Shown here piece after piece: positions 33,953 through 44,836 of a stretch of 64,000 bases of DNA. Position 1 is the stretch's first letter. Each line of letters opens with the position of its first letter. Under the pieces are notes generated by a model that had not been told where the DNA came from, searched no databases, and saw nothing but the letters and a program-made list of their open reading frames with translations. A program made the position numbers and the translations under genes. The DNA comes from Saussurea involucrata (taxonomy: Eukaryota; Streptophyta; Magnoliopsida; Asterales; Asteraceae), in assembly GCA_033807775.1 (NCBI GenBank), contig CM066327.1, positions 76,018,795-76,082,794 of the forward strand, written 5' to 3'.

Positions 33953-34860
33953 TGTTTGGGCAAAATTTCACAGGTCTCGACCACGACCAGAAAAGGTAAG
34001 ACACATGTTATGAACTATATCTTGTATTAAGATAAGGCCCCGACAAAGACCCAAAAAATCTTCGTCGTCCCTCCTAAAAGGTAAGTCGAGAGTTCCTCAC
34101 GACACTCGACCTCGACGTCGCCTACTTCGCACGACCGTCGCGTAGAATCATGCAACCTCGGCCGACTAACGCGTTATACGACTGTTATATTTGTTCAGTG
34201 ATTAATGCAGGAGTCAAAGTCATTGATGGACAACGGCTATAACCGACGAAATCAGTTATGAGCATCTAATCCCACATTGAAGACGACGACCGTTACAAAA
34301 ATCATCAAAGATCTTAATGATTCAATTAAAATCATCCGAAGACTATAAATCCCAAGTTCAATCCTCAGTTTCAGGACATCGAAGAACACAGTGAGAGAGA
34401 TAGAACAAGAACGTCGAACAACAGAAGATAAGCATCCCAGATCAGAAGAACACTACAAGCAAAGAACTCTCACTCGAAGAATCGCTCCCGACGCACGACT
34501 TTCATTCTCGACCAACAGTTTACACATTGTTTTCATACATGACACACACTGTTTCTACATTTCAAACACTTGTACTTTACATTTCGAAGTCTTTCCCTTC
34601 ATTTGTGTTGTAATCTCTGTACGATCGACACCCGGAACACCAAGGACATCGCCCCTGATTGGCGACCATAGTGCAGCGACGACATCCACTGTCGTCCGCA
34701 GGTTTTTTCCTCGTTGAGGTTTTTTCTGCATCATCAAATCCTCTGTCTCATTTACATTTTTGTCTTTGTCGCACGCCTTTGTCGAACGATTCCTTTCTTT
34801 AGTTGTTAAAGTCCACATCGATCTTAAGTTGTCCCTTTGGTTCGATTTTTGGCATTAACA
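33953..34860 (+). repeat. Element B 5' LTR
   Basis: TGTTTGGGCAAAATTTCACA to GGCATTAACA; 908 bp. TATAAAT at 34344-34350. Primer site from 34864. Confidence 0.95.
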
Positions 34861-34961
34861 GTTTGGCGCCATCCGTGGGACCTCATCTAGAGAAAATCTT
34901 CGACAAACGTGCATCTTACTAACGGTTGCTTGGAGTTTCTTTTGTCCTCTGTTGCAGGAAA

Positions 34962-36185
34962 ATGGCGAATAACGAACAAGCCGCTGTCCCAGCACATGAG
35001 GGGCTCGAAAATGCACAAGATGCACTTGAAACAGTCAACGATTATCGCCTGGAGGAAGTCGTTCTAGATTCAAGCAAGCCTGATCAAAAAGTCTTTATCG
35101 GGTCGTCTCTCAATCCTTGCCTTAGGGAACAGTTAATATCTTTTTTACAGGAACATGCTGGTTGTTTCGCCTGGTCGCATGAAGATATGGTCGGCATAGA
35201 TCCTGACTTCATCTCCCACAAGCTCAACGTGGACCCATCATTCAAACCTATCAAACAGAAGCGACGGAAATTCGCTCCTGAAAGGAATAAGGTGATAAAT
35301 GACGAAGTCGACAACCTTCTCAAGACAGGGAAGATTCGAGAAGTAAAATACCCCAATTGGCTTGCTAACGTCGTGGTCGTAGAGAAGAAGAATGGAAAGT
35401 GGAGGGTCTGTATCGACTTTACAGACCTCAATAAAGCCTGTCCAAAAGATCCTTTTCCATTACCTCACATCGACGCCATGGTCGACGCGACAGCGGGGCA
35501 CGAACTACTGACGTTCATGGATGCCTATTCTGGATACAATCAAATCTTAATGCACGTCGAGGACCAAGAAACAACCGCATTTATGACAGACCGAGGTATT
35601 TATTGTTATAAGGTTATGCCTTTCAGACTAAAAAATACAGGATCTACTTACCAGCGCCTGGAAAACAATATGTTCAAAGACCGTCTTGGCGACACGATGG
35701 AAGTGTACATCGACGATATGTTGGTCAAGTCGAAACAAGCTATCGACCACGTCGAGCATTTGAAACAATCGTTCGACATCCTTCGGAAATACAGCATGAA
35801 GCTTAACCCGACGAAATGTTTCTTCGGTGTCAGTGCTGGGAAATTCCTGGGATATATGGTCACTCGTCGAGGAATCGAGGCTAATCCAGACCAGATCAAA
35901 ATGATTATCGAAATTAAATCTCCCAGCAATTTCAAAGAAGTCCAGAAGCTCACTGGTCGAGTAGCTGCACTGAACAGGTTTATCTCTCGATCCTCAAATA
36001 AATGCCATCTGTTCTATAATGTCCTCAGGAAAAACAGAGGCTTCGAATGGACCGACGATCATGAGCAGGCATTGCAAAAGCTTAAAGAATACATGACGTC
36101 GCCTCCCCTGTTATCGAAACCTCGCGATCATGAAGTCTTGCAACTATACCTGGCTGTTAGTCCAAACGCGGTAAGCGTCGTTTAA
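34962..36185 (+). pseudogene. pol: Element B pol: reverse transcriptase
   Basis: The ATG at 34962 follows GTTGCAGGAAA. It encodes a full RVT_1 domain in one open frame: MANNEQAAVPAHEGLENAQD, FAWSHEDMVGIDPDFISHKL, WRVCIDFTDLNKACPKDPFP, FMDAYSGYNQILMHVED, MTDRGIYCYKVMPF, VYIDDMLVKSKQ (YIDD active site) and FLGYMVTRRGIEANPDQIKM. An RNase H-like linker (KLTGRVAALNRFISRSSNKC) follows until a frameshift gives TAA at 36183-36185. This is the best preserved Gypsy RT here. The same gag-less N-terminus as element A shows the structure was inherited, not an accident of one copy. Confidence 0.94.
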
Positions 36186-36860
36186 CACGAGAAGATGAAA
36201 AACATCAACTACCGATCTACTATGTAAGTAAATCTCTTCTGGACGCAGTAACCAGTATGTCTTAAGAAAACCTGAGTTGACAGGTCGCCTGCCAAAATGG
36301 AGTATATATCTCAGCAGTTACGACATCGACTTCAAGCCCAGGACCGCGATCAAATCGCAAGCCTTGGCGGACTTCATTGTTGATTTCAGCCCTGAGTTGG
36401 AGAAAGAAGCAGAACTCGAAGTATCAACTGTGGCGACTCACGACGACGTGCCTTGGATCTTATATGTCGACGGTTCATCCAACGTTAGAGGTTCAGGACT
36501 AGGCGTCGTCTTAAAGTCGCCACAGGGGGGCTAGATGGTATACTCGATCCGATGCGATTTCAAAACCACCAACAACGAAGCTGAATACGAAGCCCTGATC
36601 ATAGGAATGAATATGGCCTACAACTCGGGGGCAACTGCGTTACATGTTAAAAACGACTCTCTCCTGGTGGTGAACCAGATCAATAGGGAGTTCGCGGCAA
36701 AGATTCAAAAATGACAGCATACCTGAAGGTAGCAAAAGAAAAGGCCGAAAAATTCAAAACATTTTCTATCGAACAAATCCTGAGAGACTAGAATACTCAG
36801 GCCGATGCTTTAACAAATCTCGGGTCCGCTCTGTTCGAACCTATATTCGACGCCATTCCC
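36186..36860 (+). pseudogene. pol: Element B RNase H region
   Basis: About 120 bp present in element A (near 51800-51920) are deleted around 36260. RNase H follows: ILYVDGSSNVRGSGLGVVLK (Asp), NNEAEYEALIIGMNMA (Glu). A TAG at 36533-36535 region replaces the Lys codon kept in A, and a 1-base change near 36705 shifts frame before TAYLKVAKEKAEKF. Not functional. Confidence 0.88.
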
Positions 36861-37450
36861 ATGATCCATCTGGCGACATCATCCGTCGAGAACATTGATG
36901 TCGTCCAGATCGAAGAAGAAGAAGATGATTGGTCGTGCGACATCCGAAATTTCCTTGTACACGACCAACTCCCAGAAGACAAGATGGAAGCCCGCAAGAT
37001 CAGATTCAAAGCATCTAAACATGTCATGATTGGGAATAAGCTCTATCGACGATCATCAACAGGTTTAAACTTAAGATGCGTCATTAGCAAGAGCCAGGTT
37101 CAGAAAATCCATCAAGAGATGCACGACGGTGAATGTGTCAATCATTCAGGAGGTCGCAGTTTAGCTAATCGTATCTCCCGACAAGGGTATTTTTGGCCAA
37201 CACTACGATAAGACGCCGTCAAGTACGTCCAAAATTGTGACCCTTGTCAACGACATGCAGGTATGTCACATAAACCCTCTGAACCCTTGCGCTCGACACT
37301 TATCCCATGTCCCTTCAAGAGGTGGGGAATGGATATTGTCGGCAAGCTACCCCCGGCCCCGGGGCAAAAGGTATTTCTCCTCGTACTTACCGATTATTTT
37401 TCCAAGTGGGTTGAGGCGGCTGCTTTTTCCCAAATAAGGGACATGAAAGT
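36861..37450 (+). pseudogene. pol: Element B integrase, N-terminal part
   Basis: Contains the linker MIHLATSSVENIDVVQIEEE, then the integrase zinc finger (HQEMHDGECVNHSGGR with CDPCQRH) and the first catalytic Asp in WGMDIVGKLPPAPGQK, ending FSQIRDMKV. TAA at about 37209 (Gln codon in A) and frame changes break it. Element C starts at 37451. Confidence 0.9.
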
Positions 37451-38336
37451 TGTTTGGGCAAAAAATCACGTCGCTCGACCGCGACCAGAACAGGTAAGAC
37501 GTATGATTAAGGACTATATCTTGAATTAAGATAAGGTCTCGACAAAGACCCAGAACACCATCGTCGTCCCTCATAAAAGGTAAGTCGAGAGTTCCTCACG
37601 ACGCTCGACCATAGCGTCGCCCGATCCGCACGACTATTATATAAAGACGCGCGACTTCGACCAAAGCTAACGTTAACCATGACCGTTTATTAAGTGTTTA
37701 ATGCAGGAGTAAAAGTCATTAAGGAGCGACGACTATAACCGAAGCAATCATTAAACAGCCGGCGACCGTAACGGACGAAGATCATTACTCCGACGACCGT
37801 TTCCAACCGTTAAGGCCATTAAAGGAGCATTCATGGAGCTAATTAAGGATGCAAAGACTATAAATATCAAGCTCAATCAACATTTCAACACATCGAATAT
37901 CCGGCGATTAACAAACGAAGCAATATTCAAGAACACCTGAAGTGAAGAACCATTATTCTAAGTATCGCTCTTGACGCACGACAACAGCCCTCGACCAGCA
38001 GTTCACACTTTGTTTCGTACACGACAAACACCTATTTTTACATTCCAAACACTTGTACTTTACATTTCGAAGTCTTTCCTTCATTTGTATTGTAATCATT
38101 GTACGATCGACACCAGTACCAAAGGACATCGCCCCTGATTGGCGACCATAGTGCAGCGACGACACCCCCTGTCGTCCGCAGGTTTTTTCCTCGTTTGAGT
38201 TTTTTCCTGCGTCATCAAATCCCTTGTTCCCTTATTTTATTTATCGTCGCACGTCTCGTCGAAAGATTCTTTCTTTAGTTGTTTAAGTCCACATCGACTT
38301 TAAGTTGTCCCTTTGGTGCGATTTTTGGCATTAACA
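37451..38336 (+). repeat. Element C 5' LTR
   Basis: TGTTTGGGCAAAAAATCACG to GGCATTAACA. TATATAAAG at 37638-37646 is the likely TATA box. Primer site TGGCGCCATCCATGGGAC from 38340 differs by one base from the other elements. Confidence 0.95.
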
Positions 38337-38437
38337 GTTTGGCGCCATCCATGGGACTACATCTAGAGAAAATCCTCGACGAACGTGCATTCTAATAATA
38401 GTTTCTTGGAGTTTCTTCTATTTTCTGTTGCAGGAAA

Positions 38438-40420
38438 ATGGCAGTCCCTGGAAATCCGCAGCAAGCCGTCGCTCAGATGTATCAGGAGCTCGAGGTTGCC
38501 AGGAATCAACTCAATGCAATGGCAGAGCAGAATCGCAGAACAGCTGAAGAGATCGCGTGGCTAAGGAATCCTTTTGGACCCCAGAATGGTCCTAGACCAT
38601 TTATCCAGAATCCAGGTCCGGGACCAGGCCCGTCCGCACAGAATCAGCATCCAGGTCCATTCATGCAGAATCAGCAGCCGGGTCCTTTCATTCTGAATCC
38701 CCAGTCTGGGCAGATTCCCCCTCAACACATCCGACCACCACCCTTGAACAATGGATCCCAACCATTGCAAGGTGGCACCCAGCCGTTTCAGAATGAATCC
38801 CAGCCGTTTTCCCAGCCGTTCCAAAGTGGTCCGCAACCTTTCCAGCAAGGATCGCAACCTTTCCAGCAAGGATCGCAACCTTTCCAGCAGAGATCGCAGC
38901 CATTTCAGCATGGACCACAATCGTTTCAGAATGGACCGCAGCAATTCCACTATGGGTCGCAGCCATATTTTGTTCTGTTCAACGGGGACACCAATGGTTC
39001 GTCGCATGGTAATGGCACTAGTCCAGGGACCAATCCCTCGACAGGGGCAAATCCTGATCTTAACGATCCCGTCGCCCAGCGTTTGAAGATGTTAGAAGAC
39101 CAAAATGAGCGCGTCCTGTCCTTGCTCGCCAAGTTGCCTAGGGCAGCCGTGCCTGTAGACGTCGAGCCTCGCTCGGGGTATCAGGCGTCGCCCTTCATCG
39201 ACGAGATCGCCACCGTCGAGGTCCCAAAGAAGTATAACATTCCTGCCTTCACACCCAAGTATTCGGGTGTGACCGATCCAACCGAGCATGTCGCGCAATA
39301 TAAGCAACTCATGTGGACAATCTCGATTCCACACATGTACCAGGAAGTATGCATGTGCAAGAGTTTCGGGGCGACTCTCACTGGCCCAGCTCTCCAGTGG
39401 TTGATCAATCTCAAACCCAAATCTATCGGGTCGTTCGCCGAATTGGTCAACCAATTCTCCCGGCAATTCGCCAGCCGTCGTAAGATGGAAAAGCAGGCTA
39501 GTGATCTGTACTATGTCGTGCAGAAGACCAATGAGTCTATTCGAAGTTATTTCAATAGATTCAATGCCGAAATGATCAGTATCCGCAATTGTGACATCAA
39601 AACTGCGATCGAAGCCTATAAGCGTGGTCTAGACGATAGTTCAGGTCTATATATCGATCTGACCAAGTATCCCCCAGAGACTTTCGAAGACGTCCGAGCT
39701 CGAACCTTAGCATATATGAGGGTCGAAGACGACGCAGCCTTTCGTCGCAAACACACTGACGACAAGAAGCCGTTAGGTGTCAAGAAGCCAGAATTCAAGC
39801 CGAAAGCCATATCCAGAATAGAGCTAGCGCGTCAGATTTCAAACGTTCGTTTCAAGACGAAGGCAGAAGCTAAAACCGCGACTAAATTCCTCGTGTACCC
39901 CAAGATCTCCTCTTATGGGTTCAAAGGGTCAACTAAAGACTTAGTTGAAGCTCTGAAGACCACCCAAGCAACCATCCAGTGGCCGAAGAAGTTTGACTTG
40001 GACGATGCTAAGAAGGATAAATCAAAGTGGTGCGACTTCCACGTCGACCATGGTCATGCGACAGATGATTGTATCTCACTCAAGAAGGAATTGGCATATC
40101 ATGTTCCACAAGGTAATCTCAAAGATATTATTGATGATGTCGTTCTTCCAGCTAATAGCCACCGATCGTCAGTGCCCAAGCTTGCAAAGATCATCAATTG
40201 CATCACTGGTGGTTCGGACGTGTGTGGTCTGAGGTACTCCGCAGCTAAGCGTCATGCCAGTCAAGCTCCCGACGACCGGCCTATTCCTCGTTCATCCAGA
40301 CCCAAAGAAGACTTGGAGTTGGAAGCTCTGAAAATTGTATTCGATCAAGTCGACCTCGGTGATTCATATCAAAAACATCACGACGGATTGATCATTCAGC
40401 TCACGGTCGCAATTGTTTAA
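38438..40420 (+). CDS. gag: Element C Gag, full length
   Basis: 660 codons, intact. The ATG at 38438 follows GTTGCAGGAAA. An N-terminal coiled-coil-like segment (MYQELEVARNQLNAMAEQNR) is followed by a Pro/Gln/Phe-rich region with tandem QPFQQGS repeats (about 38760-38950). The capsid (retrotrans_gag) has KYNIPAFTPKYSGVTDPTEH, GPALQWLINLKPKSIGSFAE and FNAEMISIRNCDIKTAIEAY. Near the end a zinc-knuckle-like WCDFHVDHGHATDDC (about 40030-40075) is the Tat-type nucleic-acid motif. TAA at 40418-40420 follows LTVAIV; protease continues in the same frame. This is the only complete Gag in the Gypsy nest. Confidence 0.92.
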   Translation: MAVPGNPQQAVAQMYQELEVARNQLNAMAEQNRRTAEEIAWLRNPFGPQNGPRPFIQNPGPGPGPSAQNQHPGPFMQNQQPGPFILNPQSGQIPPQHIRPPPLNNGSQPLQGGTQPFQNESQPFSQPFQSGPQPFQQGSQPFQQGSQPFQQRSQPFQHGPQSFQNGPQQFHYGSQPYFVLFNGDTNGSSHGNGTSPGTNPSTGANPDLNDPVAQRLKMLEDQNERVLSLLAKLPRAAVPVDVEPRSGYQASPFIDEIATVEVPKKYNIPAFTPKYSGVTDPTEHVAQYKQLMWTISIPHMYQEVCMCKSFGATLTGPALQWLINLKPKSIGSFAELVNQFSRQFASRRKMEKQASDLYYVVQKTNESIRSYFNRFNAEMISIRNCDIKTAIEAYKRGLDDSSGLYIDLTKYPPETFEDVRARTLAYMRVEDDAAFRRKHTDDKKPLGVKKPEFKPKAISRIELARQISNVRFKTKAEAKTATKFLVYPKISSYGFKGSTKDLVEALKTTQATIQWPKKFDLDDAKKDKSKWCDFHVDHGHATDDCISLKKELAYHVPQGNLKDIIDDVVLPANSHRSSVPKLAKIINCITGGSDVCGLRYSAAKRHASQAPDDRPIPRSSRPKEDLELEALKIVFDQVDLGDSYQKHHDGLIIQLTVAIV

Positions 40421-40663
40421 CCCCAACGAGTGTTAGTCGATGGGGGCAGCTCAGCAAATGTCATTTTTCTCAACACCATCAAAGCCATGGGAATCGATCG
40501 TTCGGAAATCATCCGACGTTCGACAACCTTGGTCGGTTTCAATGGAGAAACGATAAGCACTTTTGGAGAGATTATCCTGCCTGTCTACGCCGGAGGAATC
40601 AACAAGCAGACCAAGTTCAGCGTCATCGACTGTGCGTCGGCCTATAACATCATTTTAGATTGA
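40421..40663 (+). pseudogene. Element C aspartic protease and start of the RT linker
   Basis: Same frame as gag beyond its TAA. VLVDGGSSANVIFLNTIKAM carries the D-G-G/S active-site region of Tat proteases, then TKFSVIDCASAYNIILD. TGA at 40661-40663 stands where relatives read GR before PWIHDMKAVPSTYHQ. The frame continues (PWIHDMKAVPSTYHQMLKFP) to about 40800 and then decays; RT is absent. The gag-protease stop could be nonsense or a programmed readthrough site, which I cannot tell. Confidence 0.85.
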
Positions 40664-41638
40664 CCATGGATTCATGATATGAAAGCCGTCCCTTCGACAT
40701 ATCATCAAATGTTGAAATTCCCTACGCCATGGGGAATCCAGGAAATCAAGAGTGAGCCGAAAGTCGCTCGTGAATGCCATAAGTCCACCTTGAAGCCGCG
40801 AAAATAGACTGTCAAGCAGTTGCAAGAGACATAACTGCAAAATCTCGACAGGTTCATCCCTCTATCCCTGACTTCTTAGATAAATTGATATCTTTTTCGC
40901 AAGTCGACTATCTTGCCCTGTCGCACGAAAGCACGGTCGACGCAGACATGGACGATATTCTTCAAGATCTCTGTGTCGGTCTGTCATTTAAAACCCACTT
41001 TCTCCCGAGAAGAATGGGATATTAAATGACAGGGGGCAAATGCCCCACTAAAAACAGAATCTAAAAAGGTATGTTCCCTATCTCTTTTTCATTCATTTCA
41101 TACGATTTTTTATCACAAACGACTACTGACTTAAGCATCGATGGGTCGTTGGTTAGCCAACGACCAACCTATGACATTGTTTTATCGCAGAATCGCACGA
41201 CAGTAGTCACCAAGTCTACTATATGATTTTAATTTTGCATGGTCGCACGACGTAAATAATCAAGTCCATGACTTGATCATTCTCCTGCAGGAACACATGA
41301 TTCATGTTTATCGTATGATCAAATCATACGATCGTAAGATCTAACGACCCCACAATCTAAGTTCTTCAACTTAGAAAAATTTCATGTTCTGAATGAATGC
41401 TTTGATCGCATGCGCTTATGTTTGCTTATACGATACATAAATATGAAAGTCTTATGACTTACGTTCTAATCGTTGTATTACAATGGATGCCCAAGTCGCA
41501 CGACTCTTTGTACCTAATGAATTTTTACAGTCGATATTACATATGTCATGACATGTATGAGTCAAAATAATACTCAGGTTCAATAGAAAGGTAAACTTTT
41601 TTACCTTTCATCGCTAAAGCAAAACCTACACAACGTAA

Positions 41639-41780
41639 CATAGGTCTCTAACGACCATATCGGCTCGACCATATCGGCTCGGATCGCCAGACCATAGGTC
41701 TTTAAAACAACCATATCGGCTCGGAACGCCAGAACATATGTCTCTAACGACCGTATCGGCTGTGAACGCCAGATCATAGG
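41639..41780. repeat. Three-copy tandem repeat in element C
   Basis: Unit of about 45-55 bp: ATAGGTCTCTAACGACCATA, then TCGGCTCGGAACGCCAGA; three degenerate copies. Confidence 0.8.
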
Positions 41781-42136
41781 ACCACGTCGACCGAGAACAT
41801 CAACCCGGCGACATGGGTCCCTGTCTCCTCGATAGGAAAACGTTCCCTGAAAGACGGGAGCAAATATTTTTCCAGGTGAGGAAACAACGTCGTCCCGTCT
41901 AGGACACCATCGGCCGATGACCCGTCCCCCTTGTCGGCAGACGCTGGGGACAACACCTTGGACACTAGCTTCGTCACTATCGCCGGAAGCGCCGAACTTG
42001 TTGGTGTCGTGTCCATCGCGCCTGGACGGCTGGATGACGCCTTCGCCTCTTTAGGCGTGACAATTCTCGACGAAATGTCAGCCCTCGAAGACTGTTCCTT
42101 CAGAACTTCGTCTTCTTCAAAGAGCTGTCGGGGCAT
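41774..42136 (-). pseudogene. Antisense ORF of element C (Tat 3' region), last exon
   Basis: 120 codons on the minus strand: MPRQLFEEDEVLKEQSSRAD, then RIVTPKEAKA and a C-terminal block DGTTLFPHLEKYLLPSFRER. Related antisense ORFs are in B (44837-45319) and A (54644-55183), sharing the (I/V)(M/T)PxEAKA and LP(F/H)..KY(H/L)LLSF patterns. The first exon seen at 61640-62147 is missing. Function unknown; several Tat/Retand/Grande elements are known to carry antisense genes here. Confidence 0.7.
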
Positions 42137-42442
42137 TCTTTATCCTTTCCCAGCCTCGAAGGGCAGGCACAACTTGCATCACCTTCTTTGATGATCGACA
42201 CGCGTCTATGTCCTTTCGTATATCCGCCCGGATCTTAGACACTTGTCTTCGAAAACTGGTAAGCATCATCGCGCGTCAGTATGACGTCATAACTTTTCAA
42301 CTTCTCGTTCAGTTAAAGGCGAACCGGTCTAGTTCCACGACAACCAGGTAAGTCCCTCAACCCAGGTCACAAGTCTAAGCATTCGACAAGCAAAATTTAA
42401 AACTTAAAATTGACATTCAATTTTCAAATTTTGGGGGCAAAC

Positions 42443-43328
42443 TGTTTGGGCAAAAAATCACGTCGCTCGACCGCGACCAGAACAGGTAAGACGTATGATT
42501 AAGGATTATATCTTGAATTAAGATAAGGTCTCGACAAAGACCCAGAACACCATCGTCGTCCCTCATAAAAGGTAAGTCGAGAGTTCCTCACGACGCTCGA
42601 CCATAGCGTCGCCCGATCCGCACGACTATTATATAAAGACGCGCGACTTCGACTAAAGCTAACGTTAACCATGACCGTTTATTAAGTGTTTAATGCAGGA
42701 GTAAAAGTCATTAAGGAGCGACGACTATAACCGAAGCAATCATTAAACAGCCGGTGACCGTAACGGACGAAGATCATTACTCCGGCGACCGTTTCCAACC
42801 GTTAAGGCCATTAAAGGAGCATTCATGGAGCTAATTAAGGATGCGAAGACTATAAATATCAAGCTCAATCAACATTTCAACACATCGAATATCCGACGAT
42901 TAACAACCGAAGCAATATTCAAGAACACCTGAAGTGAAGAACCATTATTCTAAGTATCGCTCTCGACGCACGACAACAGCCCTCGACCAGCAGTTCACAC
43001 TTTGTTTCGTACACGACAAACACCTATTTTTACATTCCAAACACTTGTACTTTACATTTCGAAGTCTTTCCTTCATTTGTATTGTAATCATTGTACGATC
43101 GACACCAGTACCAAAGGACATCGCCCCTGATTGGCGACCATAGTGCAGCGACGACACCCCCTGTCGTCCGCAGGTTTTTTCCTCGTTTGAGGTTTTTCCT
43201 GCGTCATCAAATCCCTTGTTTCCTTATTTTATTTATCGTCGCACGTCTCGTCGAAAGATTCTTTCTTTAGTTGCTTAAGTCCACATCGACCTTAAGTTGT
43301 CCCTTTGGTGCGATTTTTGGCATTAACA
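42443..43328 (+). repeat. Element C 3' LTR
   Basis: 886 bp, same ends as 37451-38336; TATATAAAG at 42630-42638. About 12 substitutions from the 5' LTR by eye. Confidence 0.95.
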
Positions 43329-44044
43329 GAAGTCATCTCTTTTATCCAGACTAACATCATATGCAGATTCGGGATTCCGTCCGAAATTGTCTGTGACAAC
43401 GGATCTCAATTCATAAGTGACAGGACCAACAGTTCTCTGAAGACAGGAGCATCAAGTTGACAACCTCGACTCCCAGATACCCTCAGGCGAACGGACTTGC
43501 TAAATCAAGTAATAAGACAATTATTGCTTCGATCAAGAAAAGGCTAAAAGCTGCAAAAGGAAAATGGGTCGAAGAACTCCCTTCGGTCCTGTGGGCAAAT
43601 CGCACGACGCCCCGCACGTCCACAGGACAAACCCCTTTCTCTCTCGTTTACGGTTGCGAAGCAGTTTTGTCGGTTGAGGTCCAGCTCCCAACTTCGAGGC
43701 ATACATCCGTCGACCATAACTTGGTCGATTTAGGATACGACCTCGACGCCCTTGAAGAGCTTAGAGAATCAGCCTTGATTAGAATGGCGTCACAGAAGCA
43801 AGCGGTCGAGCGACATTTCAATAAAAGCGTCAAAATCAAAGTCTTTCAAGAAGGCGACTACGTCCTCCGTCGAGTGTTCCAAAATACTCAGGAAACCAAT
43901 GCAGGTAAACTTTCTATTAAGTGGGAAGGTCCTTATCGCATATCTGAAGTCGTGGGTAAAGGGGCCTATCGACTCCAAACCCTCGACAACCATGAGATTC
44001 CACGCAGCTGGAATGCGACACATCTAAAGAGGTATTTCTTTTAA
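43329..44044 (+). pseudogene. pol: Element B integrase, C-terminal part
   Basis: Resumes exactly after element C with EVISFIQTNIICRFGIPSEI and VCDNGSQF (second catalytic Asp). The third residue is lost: YPQANGLAKSSNKTI, Lys (AAA 43502-43504) where element A has Glu (GAA). Then RTTPRTSTGQTPFSLVYGCE and the C-terminal GPYRISEVVGKGAYRLQTLD chromatin- or DNA-binding region, ending HLKRYFF at 44042-44044. A frame change near 43430 precedes the intact 43457-44044 block. Confidence 0.92.
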
Positions 44045-44836
44045 ATCCTTTTTTCGTACGATTTTTTATTTTTACCTCGACGGCTACTAACTTAAACATC
44101 GGAGGGTCATTGGTTATCCAACGACCAACCTCTGACAATATTTTATCGCAGGATCGCACGACACAAGTTAATCATACGGCTTTCCCAAGATCGCATAACA
44201 TAAGTCTAATACACGACTCGATATGCGATTTAAAGTCATCACGCGATTCTATTATGCAATCGGCTCACAATCTGAATATGTCGACTTAAAAAGGCTTCAT
44301 GTTCTGAATAAATGTTCTAGACGCATGTATATTTGTCATCATCGTTATCTCATAATGGGAAGCCTCAGTCGCACGTACTTACGATTGTATTCAATTTATA
44401 AATATGTTTATATAATTGAACATTACTTTCGACAAATTGCCTGCAATATATAATGAAAAAGCTCACGAAATTTCATTCATACTTAAACGTATTTACATTA
44501 GATCACCAACGACCGAATATGAAAGACATAGTTCATAGAACCAAAGTTTATCCTAACACTAGGGAAGAGTGTCGATAGCATACTCTGCCTCGAATCTCGA
44601 CCTTCGAATCCTCGTCACACAAAGGACCTTATGCAAGGATCAAACGAGTATGACAAGGGCCGTTTCCCATCACTTTATGCCACGACATGAAGAAAAGCCT
44701 ACAGTATTTTTGAGAATGTGGCTCTTAAGATTAATGTTAAGGTTGGAGGAAGGAATAAGACGCCTTCGACGATCGACTTCTGGTATGACAACTTCTCTGT
44801 CTTCACGTATCGAACGAGCAGAGACCGAAGCATCTG

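Larger units (their letters stand above)
40664..42442 (+). other. Element C decayed pol start and 3' region
   Basis: 40664-40810 is residual coding. From about 41000 it is noncoding. 41639-41780 holds a roughly 50-bp tandem repeat and 41774-42136 an antisense ORF. The polypurine tract TTTTGGGGGCAAAC ends at 42442. Confidence 0.75.
37451..43328 (+). mobile_element. Tat-like Gypsy element C (gag-protease only)
   Basis: Two 886-bp LTRs (37451-38336 and 42443-43328). Flanks AAAGT (37446-37450) and GAAGT (43329-43333) form a 5-bp target duplication with one mismatch; element A's undisturbed integrase at 53100 confirms a clean insertion. Inside are gag, protease and a noncoding 3' region with an antisense ORF, but no RT, RNase H or integrase. 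Length 5,878 bp. LTRs about 98.6% identical by eye. Non-autonomous. Confidence 0.95.

Noticed and set aside
38561..39007. Long minus-strand ORF over element C gag
   Set aside because: It mirrors the tandem QPFQQGS-coding repeats on the plus strand and has no recognised domain; a shadow frame.
41931..42191. Plus-strand ORF opposite the element C antisense ORF
   Set aside because: The minus-strand frame, not this one, is conserved in elements A and B.
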